A DNA stretch of 64,000 bases, taken from positions 310,001-374,000 of the forward strand of contig NZ_JADPQG010000003.1 in NCBI RefSeq assembly GCF_015687175.1. The letters run 5' to 3'. The notes below the pieces were generated by a model. That model saw only the letters and a program-made list of their open reading frames with translations, was not told the origin of the DNA and ran no database searches. Position 1 is the first letter of the stretch. Each line of letters opens with the position of its first letter. Both the position numbers and the translations under genes were made by a program. Of this stretch, positions 55,574 through 64,000 are shown piece after piece. The DNA is from Reinekea sp. G2M2-21 (GTDB lineage Bacteria > Pseudomonadota > Gammaproteobacteria > Pseudomonadales > Natronospirillaceae).

Positions 55574-57160
55574 TCATATTAAAAGTGGCAAATTAGATAT
55601 AAATCTGGCTGCCCATGACTCTATCTCGGCACTACTAAACTCCTGGCTCCGACCTTTCACGGGATGATTTAAACGAAAATATTGCACCTCCCCTCTATAT
55701 TTATCCAGGAGCTGTGATGGCCAGTGAAGGGAGTTGGTCATGAGTCCTTTAACAACCGAATTCAACGAAGTGAATAGAACTTCATCATTGTGAGAATACA
55801 AAACTAAAGTCGAAACGTGATCCGCCTTGTCTGAGATATCGACTTCTAACACTACAACATACTTGGTAGCAACTTTCAGTTGACACACCAGTAGTGATCT
55901 AGGATTCAAACCGTCAGTCAACAGATGGTTTTTCGAACCAGCTATCATAGGCAATGCATAGATATTCTTTGAAATAGACTGAAATCGATATCTGCTGACT
56001 AACACATTGATCATTTTCTCGATATCTAAGAAAGCAGGATGCCCACTATTATCTTGAGCATTTGGTCCAATTCCAACTCCCTGACCTTCCCCCCCAAATG
56101 CAGAATCGCCTACGGTCGTACCTACGGAATCAACATCACTGACCTCTTTAACATCAGTCAGTCGGTCAACTACTGTTACGACAAACTCTCTGCTGATAAG
56201 CGGTGCTTCTTTAAAAACAATATTAGTGGGCTTATAGTCAATTTTGGCGTATTCTCGATCGACACTCGCATCTTCCATGGCACCAAAATCTACATCTACC
56301 AAATCATTACTTACTGCAGTACTCGGTTTCAATCTATCGCTTGGAATACTGCTGACTCTCTCTAATGGATAGTGGAATTCAATTGGACGGTCGGCCGAAT
56401 GAGATACACCTACAATGCTTATAATCTCATTGACCAAATATTGAGACGATGTCGACATTTTACTTGCTCGAACCAACATTTTTGCACCAAAAAGCCCTGG
56501 GGGTTGAAAGTCAAATACAGATTCCTCTTCGCAAGAGCTTGTGTATTCTGAATTAATGATTAATTTCATTGCAATAGAATCAAATGACCGCCGAGCCTTT
56601 TCGTTCAATAACATCCAACTCAGGACCTCTAGGCTGCTATCGCTATTAAAATGCGCCTGAGGGTAATCAGCTCCACTTAGAATGCTTATTTTTATTTTGG
56701 ACTTAGTCTCTTCAATGTAGAACTCCTCATTCAAAGAATTATGTCTCACAGACAATCTTGCAAAATAAGAGTCTTTTAAAAATAAAGCTCTCGCCAGTTC
56801 AAATGCGGGAACGAAGTAAAGCGTACCAATACTATTCAGTTCATAATATGAGCATCTAGAGTTGAGTTCTGAAGGGGGCTGCGCCCTCTCAATGTCATCG
56901 TAGATGTCGATCCAACGGACAATATCCAATTGACTTTCTTCAGTTTTGTCACTACCACTTGGATTGAGCACCTTACCCTTCACGAGAAGTGGAGCCACGG
57001 AAATTCCTACATGTGTGGTCATCCCATCCTCAAAGCCCACCTCAATAGACCATTTCACATTACCATCAGAGCGCCTCTTAAAGCATCCAACATAATCGAC
57101 GACAGAGTCCATTATCTGCGCACTACTGCCAGCTTTCTTTCTGTGTTCCTTCTTAGTCAA
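55574..57160 (-). CDS. tnsE: Tn7-type target-site selector TnsE
   Basis: The protein is 528 residues (Tn7 TnsE is about 538). Segments line up with Tn7 TnsE as I recall it: FELARALFLKDSYFARL against its LELARSLFLINSYFCRS, VLEVDISDK against LLEVDASDG, and NSLHWPSQLLDKYRG against SSLNWPNSLFDQLYG. TnsE directs insertion into replicating DNA such as conjugal plasmids through the beta clamp. The start is TTG with GGGAG eight bases upstream. It closes the tnsABCDE order after a 72-bp gap. Confidence 0.85.
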   Translation of the reverse strand: MTKKEHRKKAGSSAQIMDSVVDYVGCFKRRSDGNVKWSIEVGFEDGMTTHVGISVAPLLVKGKVLNPSGSDKTEESQLDIVRWIDIYDDIERAQPPSELNSRCSYYELNSIGTLYFVPAFELARALFLKDSYFARLSVRHNSLNEEFYIEETKSKIKISILSGADYPQAHFNSDSSLEVLSWMLLNEKARRSFDSIAMKLIINSEYTSSCEEESVFDFQPPGLFGAKMLVRASKMSTSSQYLVNEIISIVGVSHSADRPIEFHYPLERVSSIPSDRLKPSTAVSNDLVDVDFGAMEDASVDREYAKIDYKPTNIVFKEAPLISREFVVTVVDRLTDVKEVSDVDSVGTTVGDSAFGGEGQGVGIGPNAQDNSGHPAFLDIEKMINVLVSRYRFQSISKNIYALPMIAGSKNHLLTDGLNPRSLLVCQLKVATKYVVVLEVDISDKADHVSTLVLYSHNDEVLFTSLNSVVKGLMTNSLHWPSQLLDKYRGEVQYFRLNHPVKGRSQEFSSAEIESWAARFISNLPLLI

Positions 57161-57232
57161 AGTTATAGCTCCCTTTTTCTATTTCCTTACCTTTCGTAGA
57201 GTCTCGATTCACGCAGGCACATTTTCATTAAC

Positions 57233-58753
57233 TTACTTACTGGAGTCGTAACTCATGATGTCATCTAAGATCCGCTCCGCTAATGGTGTAATTGTATGTT
57301 CACTCAATCCCGCTCGACGGAGCAATTGCCATCGCTTAACATTTTCACAATTCTTTTTCATTTCAATATATACACGTGTCAATCTGCGAGATTGATACTC
57401 CGCAACACTTTCTGTATATGTACTGATGATTACCTTGCATCGCGGAAGCCGAAATAGGTTCTTTCTGACAGTGGCGTACTGTCCGAGCCTATGTAGCAAC
57501 AATGTTGGGGTAATACGAGGTGTATCCAGTCTTTCACGAAGTTCCTCACCTAACTTCTTAAGCTCGCGCGCTAACTGCCGATCCCGATCCAGCCAATTAA
57601 CTCGCTTGCTGACAACCGGAGACTTGTTTCTAAACCCGTCATTAATACGCATGAGCCAGGCGTAATGTCTTCTGTATAATCGTGCGTAGAGGGCAGGGTA
57701 TTTTTGTCGAGCAGCTTTGGGGGCAAACCTCGCCACTAACTGTTGCCACTGTATCTGATCTTGATTTAATAATGCACCACTCGTCGAAGCACTTGTAACT
57801 TGTACAATCACTTCGATTCCGTGCTGCGGCGCTGCGAGGTTAATTGCTTGCTGAACAGCCTCCTGAATACCTAGCTTTCCGTCAGTGAGGGCGCCAATTG
57901 CAATAATGTGTGCAGCATAGCTGAAACAGTGCCTGTGCTTACGAAAGAGACTGCACGTCCATGATGTATCGGAAACTGTTGGATAAAAATTGCCTTGGGT
58001 AAGCCAGCTAGTCTTCCAATATTGGATGACGGCTTGCCTGATTCCGGAGTGATTTATTCGAGAACCAGTCATGAACCCTGTATCATTTGCCAATTGCTTG
58101 TAAAACTCAGTCCACTTTTCTTGACCAATTCCTTCTACATCAAACTTAAACAGCTCTTCAGCTTGTTCTGAAAACAAAAAATCTGAATTTTCAACCCTTT
58201 CTTCACTTAGAACCGTAGCTTCCGATACAGGGTAATACCTATGCCGATGCTCTCCTTCAAGAGTTATGTTTGTCTTAATCAATGGACCATGCTTCGGACA
58301 ACACCTGACTAATGGGGTTTGCCAGATGCGCTTCCAAAACCCTTCGCCATAGTCTGCATACTGGAGCTTCAAGCACTTTGAGCAAAAGTACAGATGACGT
58401 TTGGTTTTCAACCTAGACGCAGCGGCACCACTTGCCAAGTGAGCCGCACCATTAGAACGCGTCGACATACAGCGTTTTAGTGCCTCGTTGCGTTCGGCTG
58501 AACTGAAAGGCGCGTAGAGAGGCCACAAGGTGTGTCGGCTGATAAGCCTCTGGACGTTGAAATCAGGAATAAGGAAATATTGGTTTGCAATTGATTGTAA
58601 ATGGCTCGGTAAATCTATCGTTGCAATCACTTTACGATTGCCAAATACATGGTCTAACAATCGTTTTGGGGACGTTTCTCCTTCGTGCACACCTGATCTG
58701 GCAACAATGCTATACACCAGCTCCTCTGGATATGGGACCGGAAATCCGAGCAT
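57233..58753 (-). CDS. tnsD: Tn7-type attTn7 target selector TnsD
   Basis: The protein is 506 residues (Tn7 508). The zinc finger C124-x2-C127-x24-C152-x2-H155 (YFCSKCLKL, VRCCPKHGPL) keeps the Tn7 numbering. TnsD binds the glmS 3' region and recruits TnsC to attTn7, which matches the insertion here. Its start overlaps the tnsC stop as TAATG. N-terminal PYPEELVYSIVARSGVHEG is family-typical. Confidence 0.92.
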   Translation of the reverse strand: MLGFPVPYPEELVYSIVARSGVHEGETSPKRLLDHVFGNRKVIATIDLPSHLQSIANQYFLIPDFNVQRLISRHTLWPLYAPFSSAERNEALKRCMSTRSNGAAHLASGAAASRLKTKRHLYFCSKCLKLQYADYGEGFWKRIWQTPLVRCCPKHGPLIKTNITLEGEHRHRYYPVSEATVLSEERVENSDFLFSEQAEELFKFDVEGIGQEKWTEFYKQLANDTGFMTGSRINHSGIRQAVIQYWKTSWLTQGNFYPTVSDTSWTCSLFRKHRHCFSYAAHIIAIGALTDGKLGIQEAVQQAINLAAPQHGIEVIVQVTSASTSGALLNQDQIQWQQLVARFAPKAARQKYPALYARLYRRHYAWLMRINDGFRNKSPVVSKRVNWLDRDRQLARELKKLGEELRERLDTPRITPTLLLHRLGQYATVRKNLFRLPRCKVIISTYTESVAEYQSRRLTRVYIEMKKNCENVKRWQLLRRAGLSEHTITPLAERILDDIMSYDSSK

Positions 58754-60420
58754 TAATAACCGCTTGCCCAGCCATCTAGGTCAAACATTTCACCCATTTG
58801 TTCCAGTCTTTCTACGAGAGAAAGGTTTTCCTCTTCACAATATGCATATTGGTATCTCAAATCGTCTACGCCCAATTGAATCCAATCTCTCCTCGGAACT
58901 TTCGTGATTTTTTTGACTATTGCTGGTTTTTGGGGAGTAGCGCCACCAACTCTATTCCACTCGATCAAAAGTTGAATGAGTTCAGAAAAACCCAAACCAG
59001 GGTATTCTGCGACTACATTTTTTACGAGACTTTCTAGTTTTTCTTCCTTCCACCCCGGTTCGATCTGCAGCATCATATTAAAGAGACGTAGAGCAGTAGG
59101 GTTTCCTTCGAATCGTTTCTCATCCTGACTCTGTAGATTCTCGATAATATGGCTACTTAATTGGATAACGCGCTTCTCAATATCCGAAATGCAAAGATCC
59201 GAGTATTTAGTGATTCGATCTGCATCGCCAGACCTTAAGGCTTCAAGCATCGGATGTACTGGCTTTAATTCTTGCTTGTACACAGACTGCAAAATGCTTT
59301 TGGTTATTCGTTCTTTTTTGTTGGCAATCGCACGTAATTGAGCCAATACGAATAGCTTAATTACAATATCGAGTACTCCTTGTGATAGATCATACCAACA
59401 TTCCCTTATCTCATCAGTCAGAGGATCATCACCATGCCTCAACCACTGGTATTTCCATAAGTCGTCGGTGAAACGTAACCAATTTGGATTGACGAATTCA
59501 ATAATATCTTTTTTGACATATTGGGGAATTGTCTCCCAGTATATGGAACCAAGTCCGACGCTTCGCCGTCCTGATTGCAATTCCAACTCAAAAATGGGGC
59601 GAGCTTTTGGTGTACCCACAAGAACGATCGGAATCCCTACTTTATTTACAAGTTCAACAAAGAACTCTAGCATTTGCTCTTTACCACCAGAACGCACTTG
59701 GCTTAAACGTTGTATCTCATCGATGACTAAGATTCCAATGGCTCGGTTATTCGCAGTCTGCTGCATAAGTGCAAGCATCTTAGGAACAGAAAGACGTTGC
59801 TTTGCATAGTGTTGCTCGTAGCTTGTACCCAATACGCTGTCAACAGCTCGAAAGAAATTCAAACATAAGCTCTCTAGATCGCCATTACTTGGACACTCTA
59901 TTTTCAAATGAACTATTTGAAAGATATTGTGTTGCTCATGAAATATCACTTGTGGGTAGATGTCTAATACGCGCTCTAACGATTTGCTCTTACCTGCTCC
60001 AGAAACACCAATTAGCGACATACTTCTCGCAGTAGTTTTTTCAACTGAGAAGTTAGCCGAAGCTTCTCCACCCGCCATTAGTCGTTCATAACCTTCCTGC
60101 AACTTTCTATTTAAGGATCCATCACTTAGATTCCTTCCGACATAGCCCATTCGCAACATGAGGTCAATTTTTTCTTGAAGTTGAATATGCTGACCGAGAG
60201 GCTGAAAATAGTCGTCTAGTAGTGAGACTATGTTATGTATACGGATCGAGGATTTTTCTAACCGTTCAGAAACGTGATATTTAACCCACCCTTTAATTTT
60301 CTTTCCTACTCTTTCGGTCGAAAGGATTGGAGGCAGGGCTTGGATAAACGGATTGCCTTCATATCGACTCACACCCGTATTCTTATATTTGGCATTTACG
60401 TAGTTGATCGGATTGGCCAT
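58753..60420 (-). CDS. tnsC: Tn7-type ATPase regulator TnsC
   Basis: The protein is 555 residues, the same length as Tn7 TnsC. Walker A is GVSGAGKS (138-145) and Walker B ILVIDEIQRLS (230-240), as in AAA+ ATPases. It links target selectors TnsD or TnsE to the TnsAB transposase and confers target immunity. Its start overlaps the tnsB stop as TAATG. No disabling change is seen. Confidence 0.94.
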   Translation of the reverse strand: MANPINYVNAKYKNTGVSRYEGNPFIQALPPILSTERVGKKIKGWVKYHVSERLEKSSIRIHNIVSLLDDYFQPLGQHIQLQEKIDLMLRMGYVGRNLSDGSLNRKLQEGYERLMAGGEASANFSVEKTTARSMSLIGVSGAGKSKSLERVLDIYPQVIFHEQHNIFQIVHLKIECPSNGDLESLCLNFFRAVDSVLGTSYEQHYAKQRLSVPKMLALMQQTANNRAIGILVIDEIQRLSQVRSGGKEQMLEFFVELVNKVGIPIVLVGTPKARPIFELELQSGRRSVGLGSIYWETIPQYVKKDIIEFVNPNWLRFTDDLWKYQWLRHGDDPLTDEIRECWYDLSQGVLDIVIKLFVLAQLRAIANKKERITKSILQSVYKQELKPVHPMLEALRSGDADRITKYSDLCISDIEKRVIQLSSHIIENLQSQDEKRFEGNPTALRLFNMMLQIEPGWKEEKLESLVKNVVAEYPGLGFSELIQLLIEWNRVGGATPQKPAIVKKITKVPRRDWIQLGVDDLRYQYAYCEEENLSLVERLEQMGEMFDLDGWASGY

Positions 60421-62492
60421 TAATCCTCCCCTGGATCAAACAGTTCATCAATATAATCTGGATAATCATCACTATCATCTGGCGGATACAGATTAACAAT
60501 TTTGGAGGGGTCCTCATTTTTTACAACTCTAGGACGTCGTTGGTCTCTCTCTTTCAATAGTTGATCCGCCCGAGCTCGCCCGACACCCCTCATGCGTTCG
60601 GTGTTTGTAGTTGTCGCTGTTGGAGTCTGCTTAATAGCAGACGTGATAATTTCTTCAACTCGGTTCTCATGCTTTCGACGCACTTCATCCGCAACTAACT
60701 GATCTTTCGCTGCCTGAACTTTTTTTAGTTCTTGTTTGCGCCAAACTTCCCAAAATGTACATCCACGATATTCTCTAGACAAATCTGAAAGACGACAAAC
60801 CCAATATTTGCTACTGCCCTTAGTGTGAAATAAGTAGACTTCATCAGCGAAATTCGGGTCATATGCTATATCAACACTTCCTGGTCTCGGGGTATTTCCA
60901 GTGCGATGAAGCCATCCTAGCTCCAACATCTCTTTCGATGAATAATAAAGACCAAAAACACATACACCCTGGATTGAAGTACTTGCACTTACCCTCGGCA
61001 GCAATGCAATACGGACTGCTTCAGGATTCGCTTTACGCAATCGTCCAGTTCGATTCTGTAATCCCCAATTCCATAAATGCACTGGGACTAATGGCAAATC
61101 TGCCGGCATATCCCCAGCTCGATCATATTTGTTCATGGGATCAACGAAGTTGCGCATCACTATAGACGATACGATGATTTCTTTGAATTCGGATATAGTC
61201 AGAGCACCATCCAACCAATAGTTCTTTCCACCGCGCTTAAGAACAGTAAGGCCAGTTACTTCACCAGGCGCAAATCCTTTGAACTCAGCTTGAACGGTTC
61301 TGAATCGCCGCTCCACAATACCCTTCGCGTCGCCACGATATGGGGCTGTATTCTCAATACGGACTTTATGTACCGATTCAAGTCCCTCGATCTGGTACCC
61401 CTTGAGCTCACCTCGATCCGCGAGAACTGCCTCGGGCAATCCAGGAGCGGGCCATGTAAAACTGTCAGTATCAATTTCCAAGTTTTTGAAAACATAATCT
61501 TTTTCGGTTAAAGCTAAATACAACGCTTGAATTGCCGCTACATAGGAAGGATTTTCAAAACCAATATACCAACCTACAATAAACCGAGAAAAAACATCAA
61601 TGACTACATAAATTGTTGGTCTGCCCACTGGTTGATTGCGATCAAGATCTGAAACCAAAATAATATCCGCAATTGTCGCATCTATTTCGTATCGTGAGCC
61701 TGGTCCCATTGCCTGAGTTGTCGCTGTACTTGTAAGTGGGCGAATATCCTTGTTATAAACATTCTCTGAGAAGCTAGCTTTAACTTTTTCAACATGGTTA
61801 TATTCACGTTCAAAGAAATAACTCATTTGGCGTTTAGTTGGTTTTTCTGACGCTGGCACATTGGGAAATACCTGTTCGTATATCCCTTTAAATTTACGGT
61901 GAGCATAAGCGATTGAGAAATTTTTCTTTAAAATATATCTGTCGATGACTATCCGAAATAGTTTCTCGGTTTGATCATCTATTTTTGCACCAACACCTTC
62001 CATATACACCCGAGGCCGGCCAAGTTTCTTGCCTTTAGCCCTTCTGGTTTTCCCCTTAGCGCCCGAGTTTTTATAATCTGGTAGTAACGCATTTGGCGTT
62101 TGACCACGCTGCCAAAAGCGGCGAATCAAAGTATATACGTATGGACGAGACACCTCATTAGTCGACAACACTTCCGCAATGAGCCGACTACGTACTTTTT
62201 TAATATGAAAATTGGCATTTTCAACGATCGGAGCGATTATTCGATAATTTCTATTTCTAATTATTGCTTCTTTCGACTGTTTTTCTGGTAGCAAATATTG
62301 GACATATTCGAAAGGATCTTGCGCGCGAGTAATTTTCTCTTGCAGTATTAAATCGTGCAGCTGAGTTAGGGTTATAAAGTCTGGGAATGCTTTTTGATCA
62401 TCAATGGATATCCAGATAACATTGCGCTCAATTATCTTTAAGACGCGGTAGAAATCGCCATTGAAAATTAGCACTTCGTTAACTTGAAACAC
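60420..62492 (-). CDS. tnsB: Tn7-type transposase subunit TnsB
   Basis: The protein is 690 residues (Tn7 702). The DDE catalytic residues are D271 (YEIDATIAD), D359 (VLADRGEL) and E394 (KGIVERRF), equivalent to Tn7 D273, D361, E396. TnsB recognises the repeats at both ends and cuts the 3' ends. The start MFQVNEVLIFNGDFYRVLKI and RRFWQRGQTPNALLPDYKNSG, TSTATTQAMGPGSRYEIDAT align with Tn7 TnsB. It overlaps the tnsA end by 14 bases. Confidence 0.95.
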   Translation of the reverse strand: MFQVNEVLIFNGDFYRVLKIIERNVIWISIDDQKAFPDFITLTQLHDLILQEKITRAQDPFEYVQYLLPEKQSKEAIIRNRNYRIIAPIVENANFHIKKVRSRLIAEVLSTNEVSRPYVYTLIRRFWQRGQTPNALLPDYKNSGAKGKTRRAKGKKLGRPRVYMEGVGAKIDDQTEKLFRIVIDRYILKKNFSIAYAHRKFKGIYEQVFPNVPASEKPTKRQMSYFFEREYNHVEKVKASFSENVYNKDIRPLTSTATTQAMGPGSRYEIDATIADIILVSDLDRNQPVGRPTIYVVIDVFSRFIVGWYIGFENPSYVAAIQALYLALTEKDYVFKNLEIDTDSFTWPAPGLPEAVLADRGELKGYQIEGLESVHKVRIENTAPYRGDAKGIVERRFRTVQAEFKGFAPGEVTGLTVLKRGGKNYWLDGALTISEFKEIIVSSIVMRNFVDPMNKYDRAGDMPADLPLVPVHLWNWGLQNRTGRLRKANPEAVRIALLPRVSASTSIQGVCVFGLYYSSKEMLELGWLHRTGNTPRPGSVDIAYDPNFADEVYLFHTKGSSKYWVCRLSDLSREYRGCTFWEVWRKQELKKVQAAKDQLVADEVRRKHENRVEEIITSAIKQTPTATTTNTERMRGVGRARADQLLKERDQRRPRVVKNEDPSKIVNLYPPDDSDDYPDYIDELFDPGED

Positions 62493-63303
62493 GCCACCCT
62501 CCTCTTAGCGACTCAAAGTCCTCAGCAACTAAGTCCGAACAGCGTAATTCTGTGAATGGCTTAAATATGTCAAAGTGAAAATAACGTCGCGCTAACAGCA
62601 GCTTCAATTGAGCCAAGCTTTCACCGAGATCCAGCTGATAGGATGCATCTATTGACTTGCAAATATCAATAACTCGAATAGAGCCACTTCGTGATATCTG
62701 ATCCTGGAAAAGATTAAAAGACATATGAAGCTCATCATAATCAACGTCATCTTCCATATAGTTATATAGAACATTAATATTCTCAAAAACTGTCCGCGGT
62801 ATTTGCGCTTCAGTAACCAGATAAAAAGGAATTCTCTTTTCGCGCCAATATTCCCGCTCCACTTGCAGCTTCTCGACAGTTCTAGAATCGTTGAATAGTC
62901 CCTTAGGCTTGACCTGGATAACGAATTTTGAGTTGTTCTTTTCGTTAGAATCAACCACGAAGTCGCTACTCATATACTGATCGATACCGCGTTCATTAGG
63001 ATGAGCAATTCCTAAACGTCGACAAATTTCTCGAGTAGTATCGCGATCAAGGGGAAACTGCTCACGAATATCGGAGGTTGAACGCCGCCATTGAAGTAGA
63101 AAGTATGTTGCGAGTTCCAAATCGGAAAGAAGGTGGTGAATACGTTGCGTTAAATGACCAAATACCCTATGAGAGCGGCCTTTTGAAGGAACATCGCGAA
63201 TAGTAAGCCACGGCTTATATTCTGCCCCGGCACCTCGACCTCTACCTTCCTTGATCCAGCTTTGGTTCTTAGCTTCCGAATTCCAGTATTGCTTCCTGCT
63301 CAT
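62479..63303 (-). CDS. tnsA: Tn7-type transposase subunit TnsA
   Basis: The protein is 274 residues from the ATG at 63301-63303 (AGGTGG upstream); Tn7 TnsA has 273. Residues E63 (LSDLELA), D114 (SSDFVVD) and K132 (IQVKPK) match the Tn7 nuclease site exactly in number. TnsA cuts the 5' ends so that the transposon leaves by cut-and-paste. It starts about 100 bases from the right end and heads the tns operon. A longer start to 63354 would run into the end repeats. Confidence 0.95.
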   Translation of the reverse strand: MSRKQYWNSEAKNQSWIKEGRGRGAGAEYKPWLTIRDVPSKGRSHRVFGHLTQRIHHLLSDLELATYFLLQWRRSTSDIREQFPLDRDTTREICRRLGIAHPNERGIDQYMSSDFVVDSNEKNNSKFVIQVKPKGLFNDSRTVEKLQVEREYWREKRIPFYLVTEAQIPRTVFENINVLYNYMEDDVDYDELHMSFNLFQDQISRSGSIRVIDICKSIDASYQLDLGESLAQLKLLLARRYFHFDIFKPFTELRCSDLVAEDFESLRGGWRVSS

Positions 63304-63354
63304 ACTAAATTGCCACCTGAACTGACTTACAATGTAAAGTAGCTCAGATGGCAA

Positions 63355-63402
63355 AAGTTAATAACTTTATTGTTTTGTTAACAACTTTATTGTTCACCTA
63401 CA
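63355..63402 (-). repeat. Tn7-type right end
   Basis: On the minus strand the terminus reads TGTAGGTGAACAATAAAGTT, then GTTAACAA at 21-28 and ATTAACTT at 41-48, two adjacent 20-bp TnsB-type sites (63375-63394 and 63355-63374). The overlapping compact layout is that of the Tn7 right end. The tnsA promoter must lie here or just beside it. Confidence 0.9.
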
Positions 63403-63407
63403 TTTCT
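63403..63407. repeat. Right copy of 5-bp target-site duplication at attTn7
   Basis: TTTCT directly outside the right end equals 33941-33945. It lies 21-25 bases downstream of the glmS stop, the standard attTn7 position. Confidence 0.93.
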
Positions 63408-63427
63408 GGTAGCGCAACGATACGGAA

Positions 63428-64000
63428 TTACTCCACCGTGACTGACTTAGCTAGGTTTCGAGGCTGATCCACATCGGTTCCTTTGATGATGGCTACATAA
63501 TAACTCAGCAGCTGCAAAGGAATGGTGTATAACACGGGCGCCATATAGTCGCTGATGTGATCCATTTCCAACACCTTGACACCCTCACCACTTTTGAACC
63601 CGGCGTTCTTATCAGCGAACACATAAAGCTGGCCGCCACGGGCTCGGACTTCTTCCATATTGGACTTCAACTTCTCAAGCAGTTCGTTATTAGGCGCTAC
63701 CACAATGACTGGCATGTCATCGTCAATCAGTGCCAAGGGACCATGTTTCAACTCACCTGCAGCATATGCTTCAGCGTGAATGTAAGAGATCTCTTTCAGT
63801 TTGAGCGCACCTTCCATCGCGATAGGGTATTGGCTACCACGGCCTAAAAACAAGGTGTGATGTTTATCCGCAAAATCTTCCGCCAGCTCTTTAATTGCCG
63901 GCTCCATCTGCAGTGCCTTTTCGATCTGGACTGGCAGTTCTGTTAAGGATTTGGTGATTTCCTTTATAAGTGCAATATCAACTCCGCGATGCTTAGCGAT
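63428..64000 (-). CDS. glmS: Glucosamine-6-phosphate synthase, C-terminal part
   Basis: Only the C-terminal 190 residues are in the window; the gene continues to the right. The isomerase SIS domain is clear: [40 protein letters not shown] and the terminal [12 protein letters not shown]. GlmS makes glucosamine-6-phosphate from fructose-6-phosphate and glutamine for cell-wall synthesis. Its 3' end is the recognition sequence of TnsD. The gene is intact to its stop at 63428-63430, but its terminator has been displaced. Confidence 0.96.
   Translation of the reverse strand: MAKHRGVDIALIKEITKSLTELPVQIEKALQMEPAIKELAEDFADKHHTLFLGRGSQYPIAMEGALKLKEISYIHAEAYAAGELKHGPLALIDDDMPVIVVAPNNELLEKLKSNMEEVRARGGQLYVFADKNAGFKSGEGVKVLEMDHISDYMAPVLYTIPLQLLSYYVAIIKGTDVDQPRNLAKSVTVE

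Noticed and set aside
55574-63303. CRISPR-associated transposon
   Set aside because: The element has TnsD and TnsE, with no cas genes or array in the window.

Overview
The window looks like the chromosome of a marine-type gammaproteobacterium. It carries RecBCD in the recC-recB-recD order, an EF-G-like second translocase, a PEP-CTERM surface protein, c-di-GMP enzymes and starch-degrading lipoproteins. The gene family set suggests an Oceanospirillales-like lineage, but nothing seen fixes the genus.

Bases 1-33940 are ordinary chromosome. A leftward operon (EF-G-like GTPase, YgjV-like membrane protein, nucleotidyltransferase-fold protein running off the edge) is followed by small enzymes (SRPBCC, PPOX-like, ABM-like) and a diguanylate cyclase divergent from a periplasmic binding protein. 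Next comes a 12-kb starch locus: two GH13 alpha-amylase lipoproteins transcribed divergently and a pullulanase-type lipoprotein, all with predicted surface anchoring and starch-binding modules. Then follow a few small genes, recCBD, a response-regulator/EAL phosphodiesterase, a thioesterase, a DMT transporter, a saccharopine-dehydrogenase-like reductase and a PEP-CTERM gene behind a perfect CRP-type palindrome.

Bases 33946-63402 are a complete 29,457-bp Tn7-type transposon in attTn7, just downstream of glmS (its 3' part is 63428-64000). The ends match, both flanks carry the same 5-bp duplication (TTTCT), and tnsA, tnsB, tnsC, tnsD and tnsE are all intact. The insertion split glmS from its own terminator, which now lies 29 kb away at 33921-33945.

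The cargo, read from the left end, is: a DUF1993 gene with integron attC-like remnants; a truncated glyoxalase-like gene next to an IS30 remnant; a 2,410-residue RHS lipoprotein with a poly-Asp linker and an M15-type peptidase tip, followed by an overlapping lipoprotein that is its likely immunity protein; an outer-membrane barrel protein; a membrane-anchored helical-toroid protein; a nuclease fragment cut by an IS3-family element; an orphan MbcA/ParS-like antitoxin; a second IS3-family element; and a two-gene unit encoding a large secreted M23-peptidase/helical protein and a small secreted partner. The cargo looks like an envelope-directed antibacterial armoury.

The most unexpected signal is a second Tn7-type right end at 54255-54322 inside the element. 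It has three sites at exact 20-bp spacing and the same orientation as the true right end. This suggests two related Tn7-like elements were fused or stacked at attTn7, and that 33946-54322 could be a unit lacking its own transposase genes.
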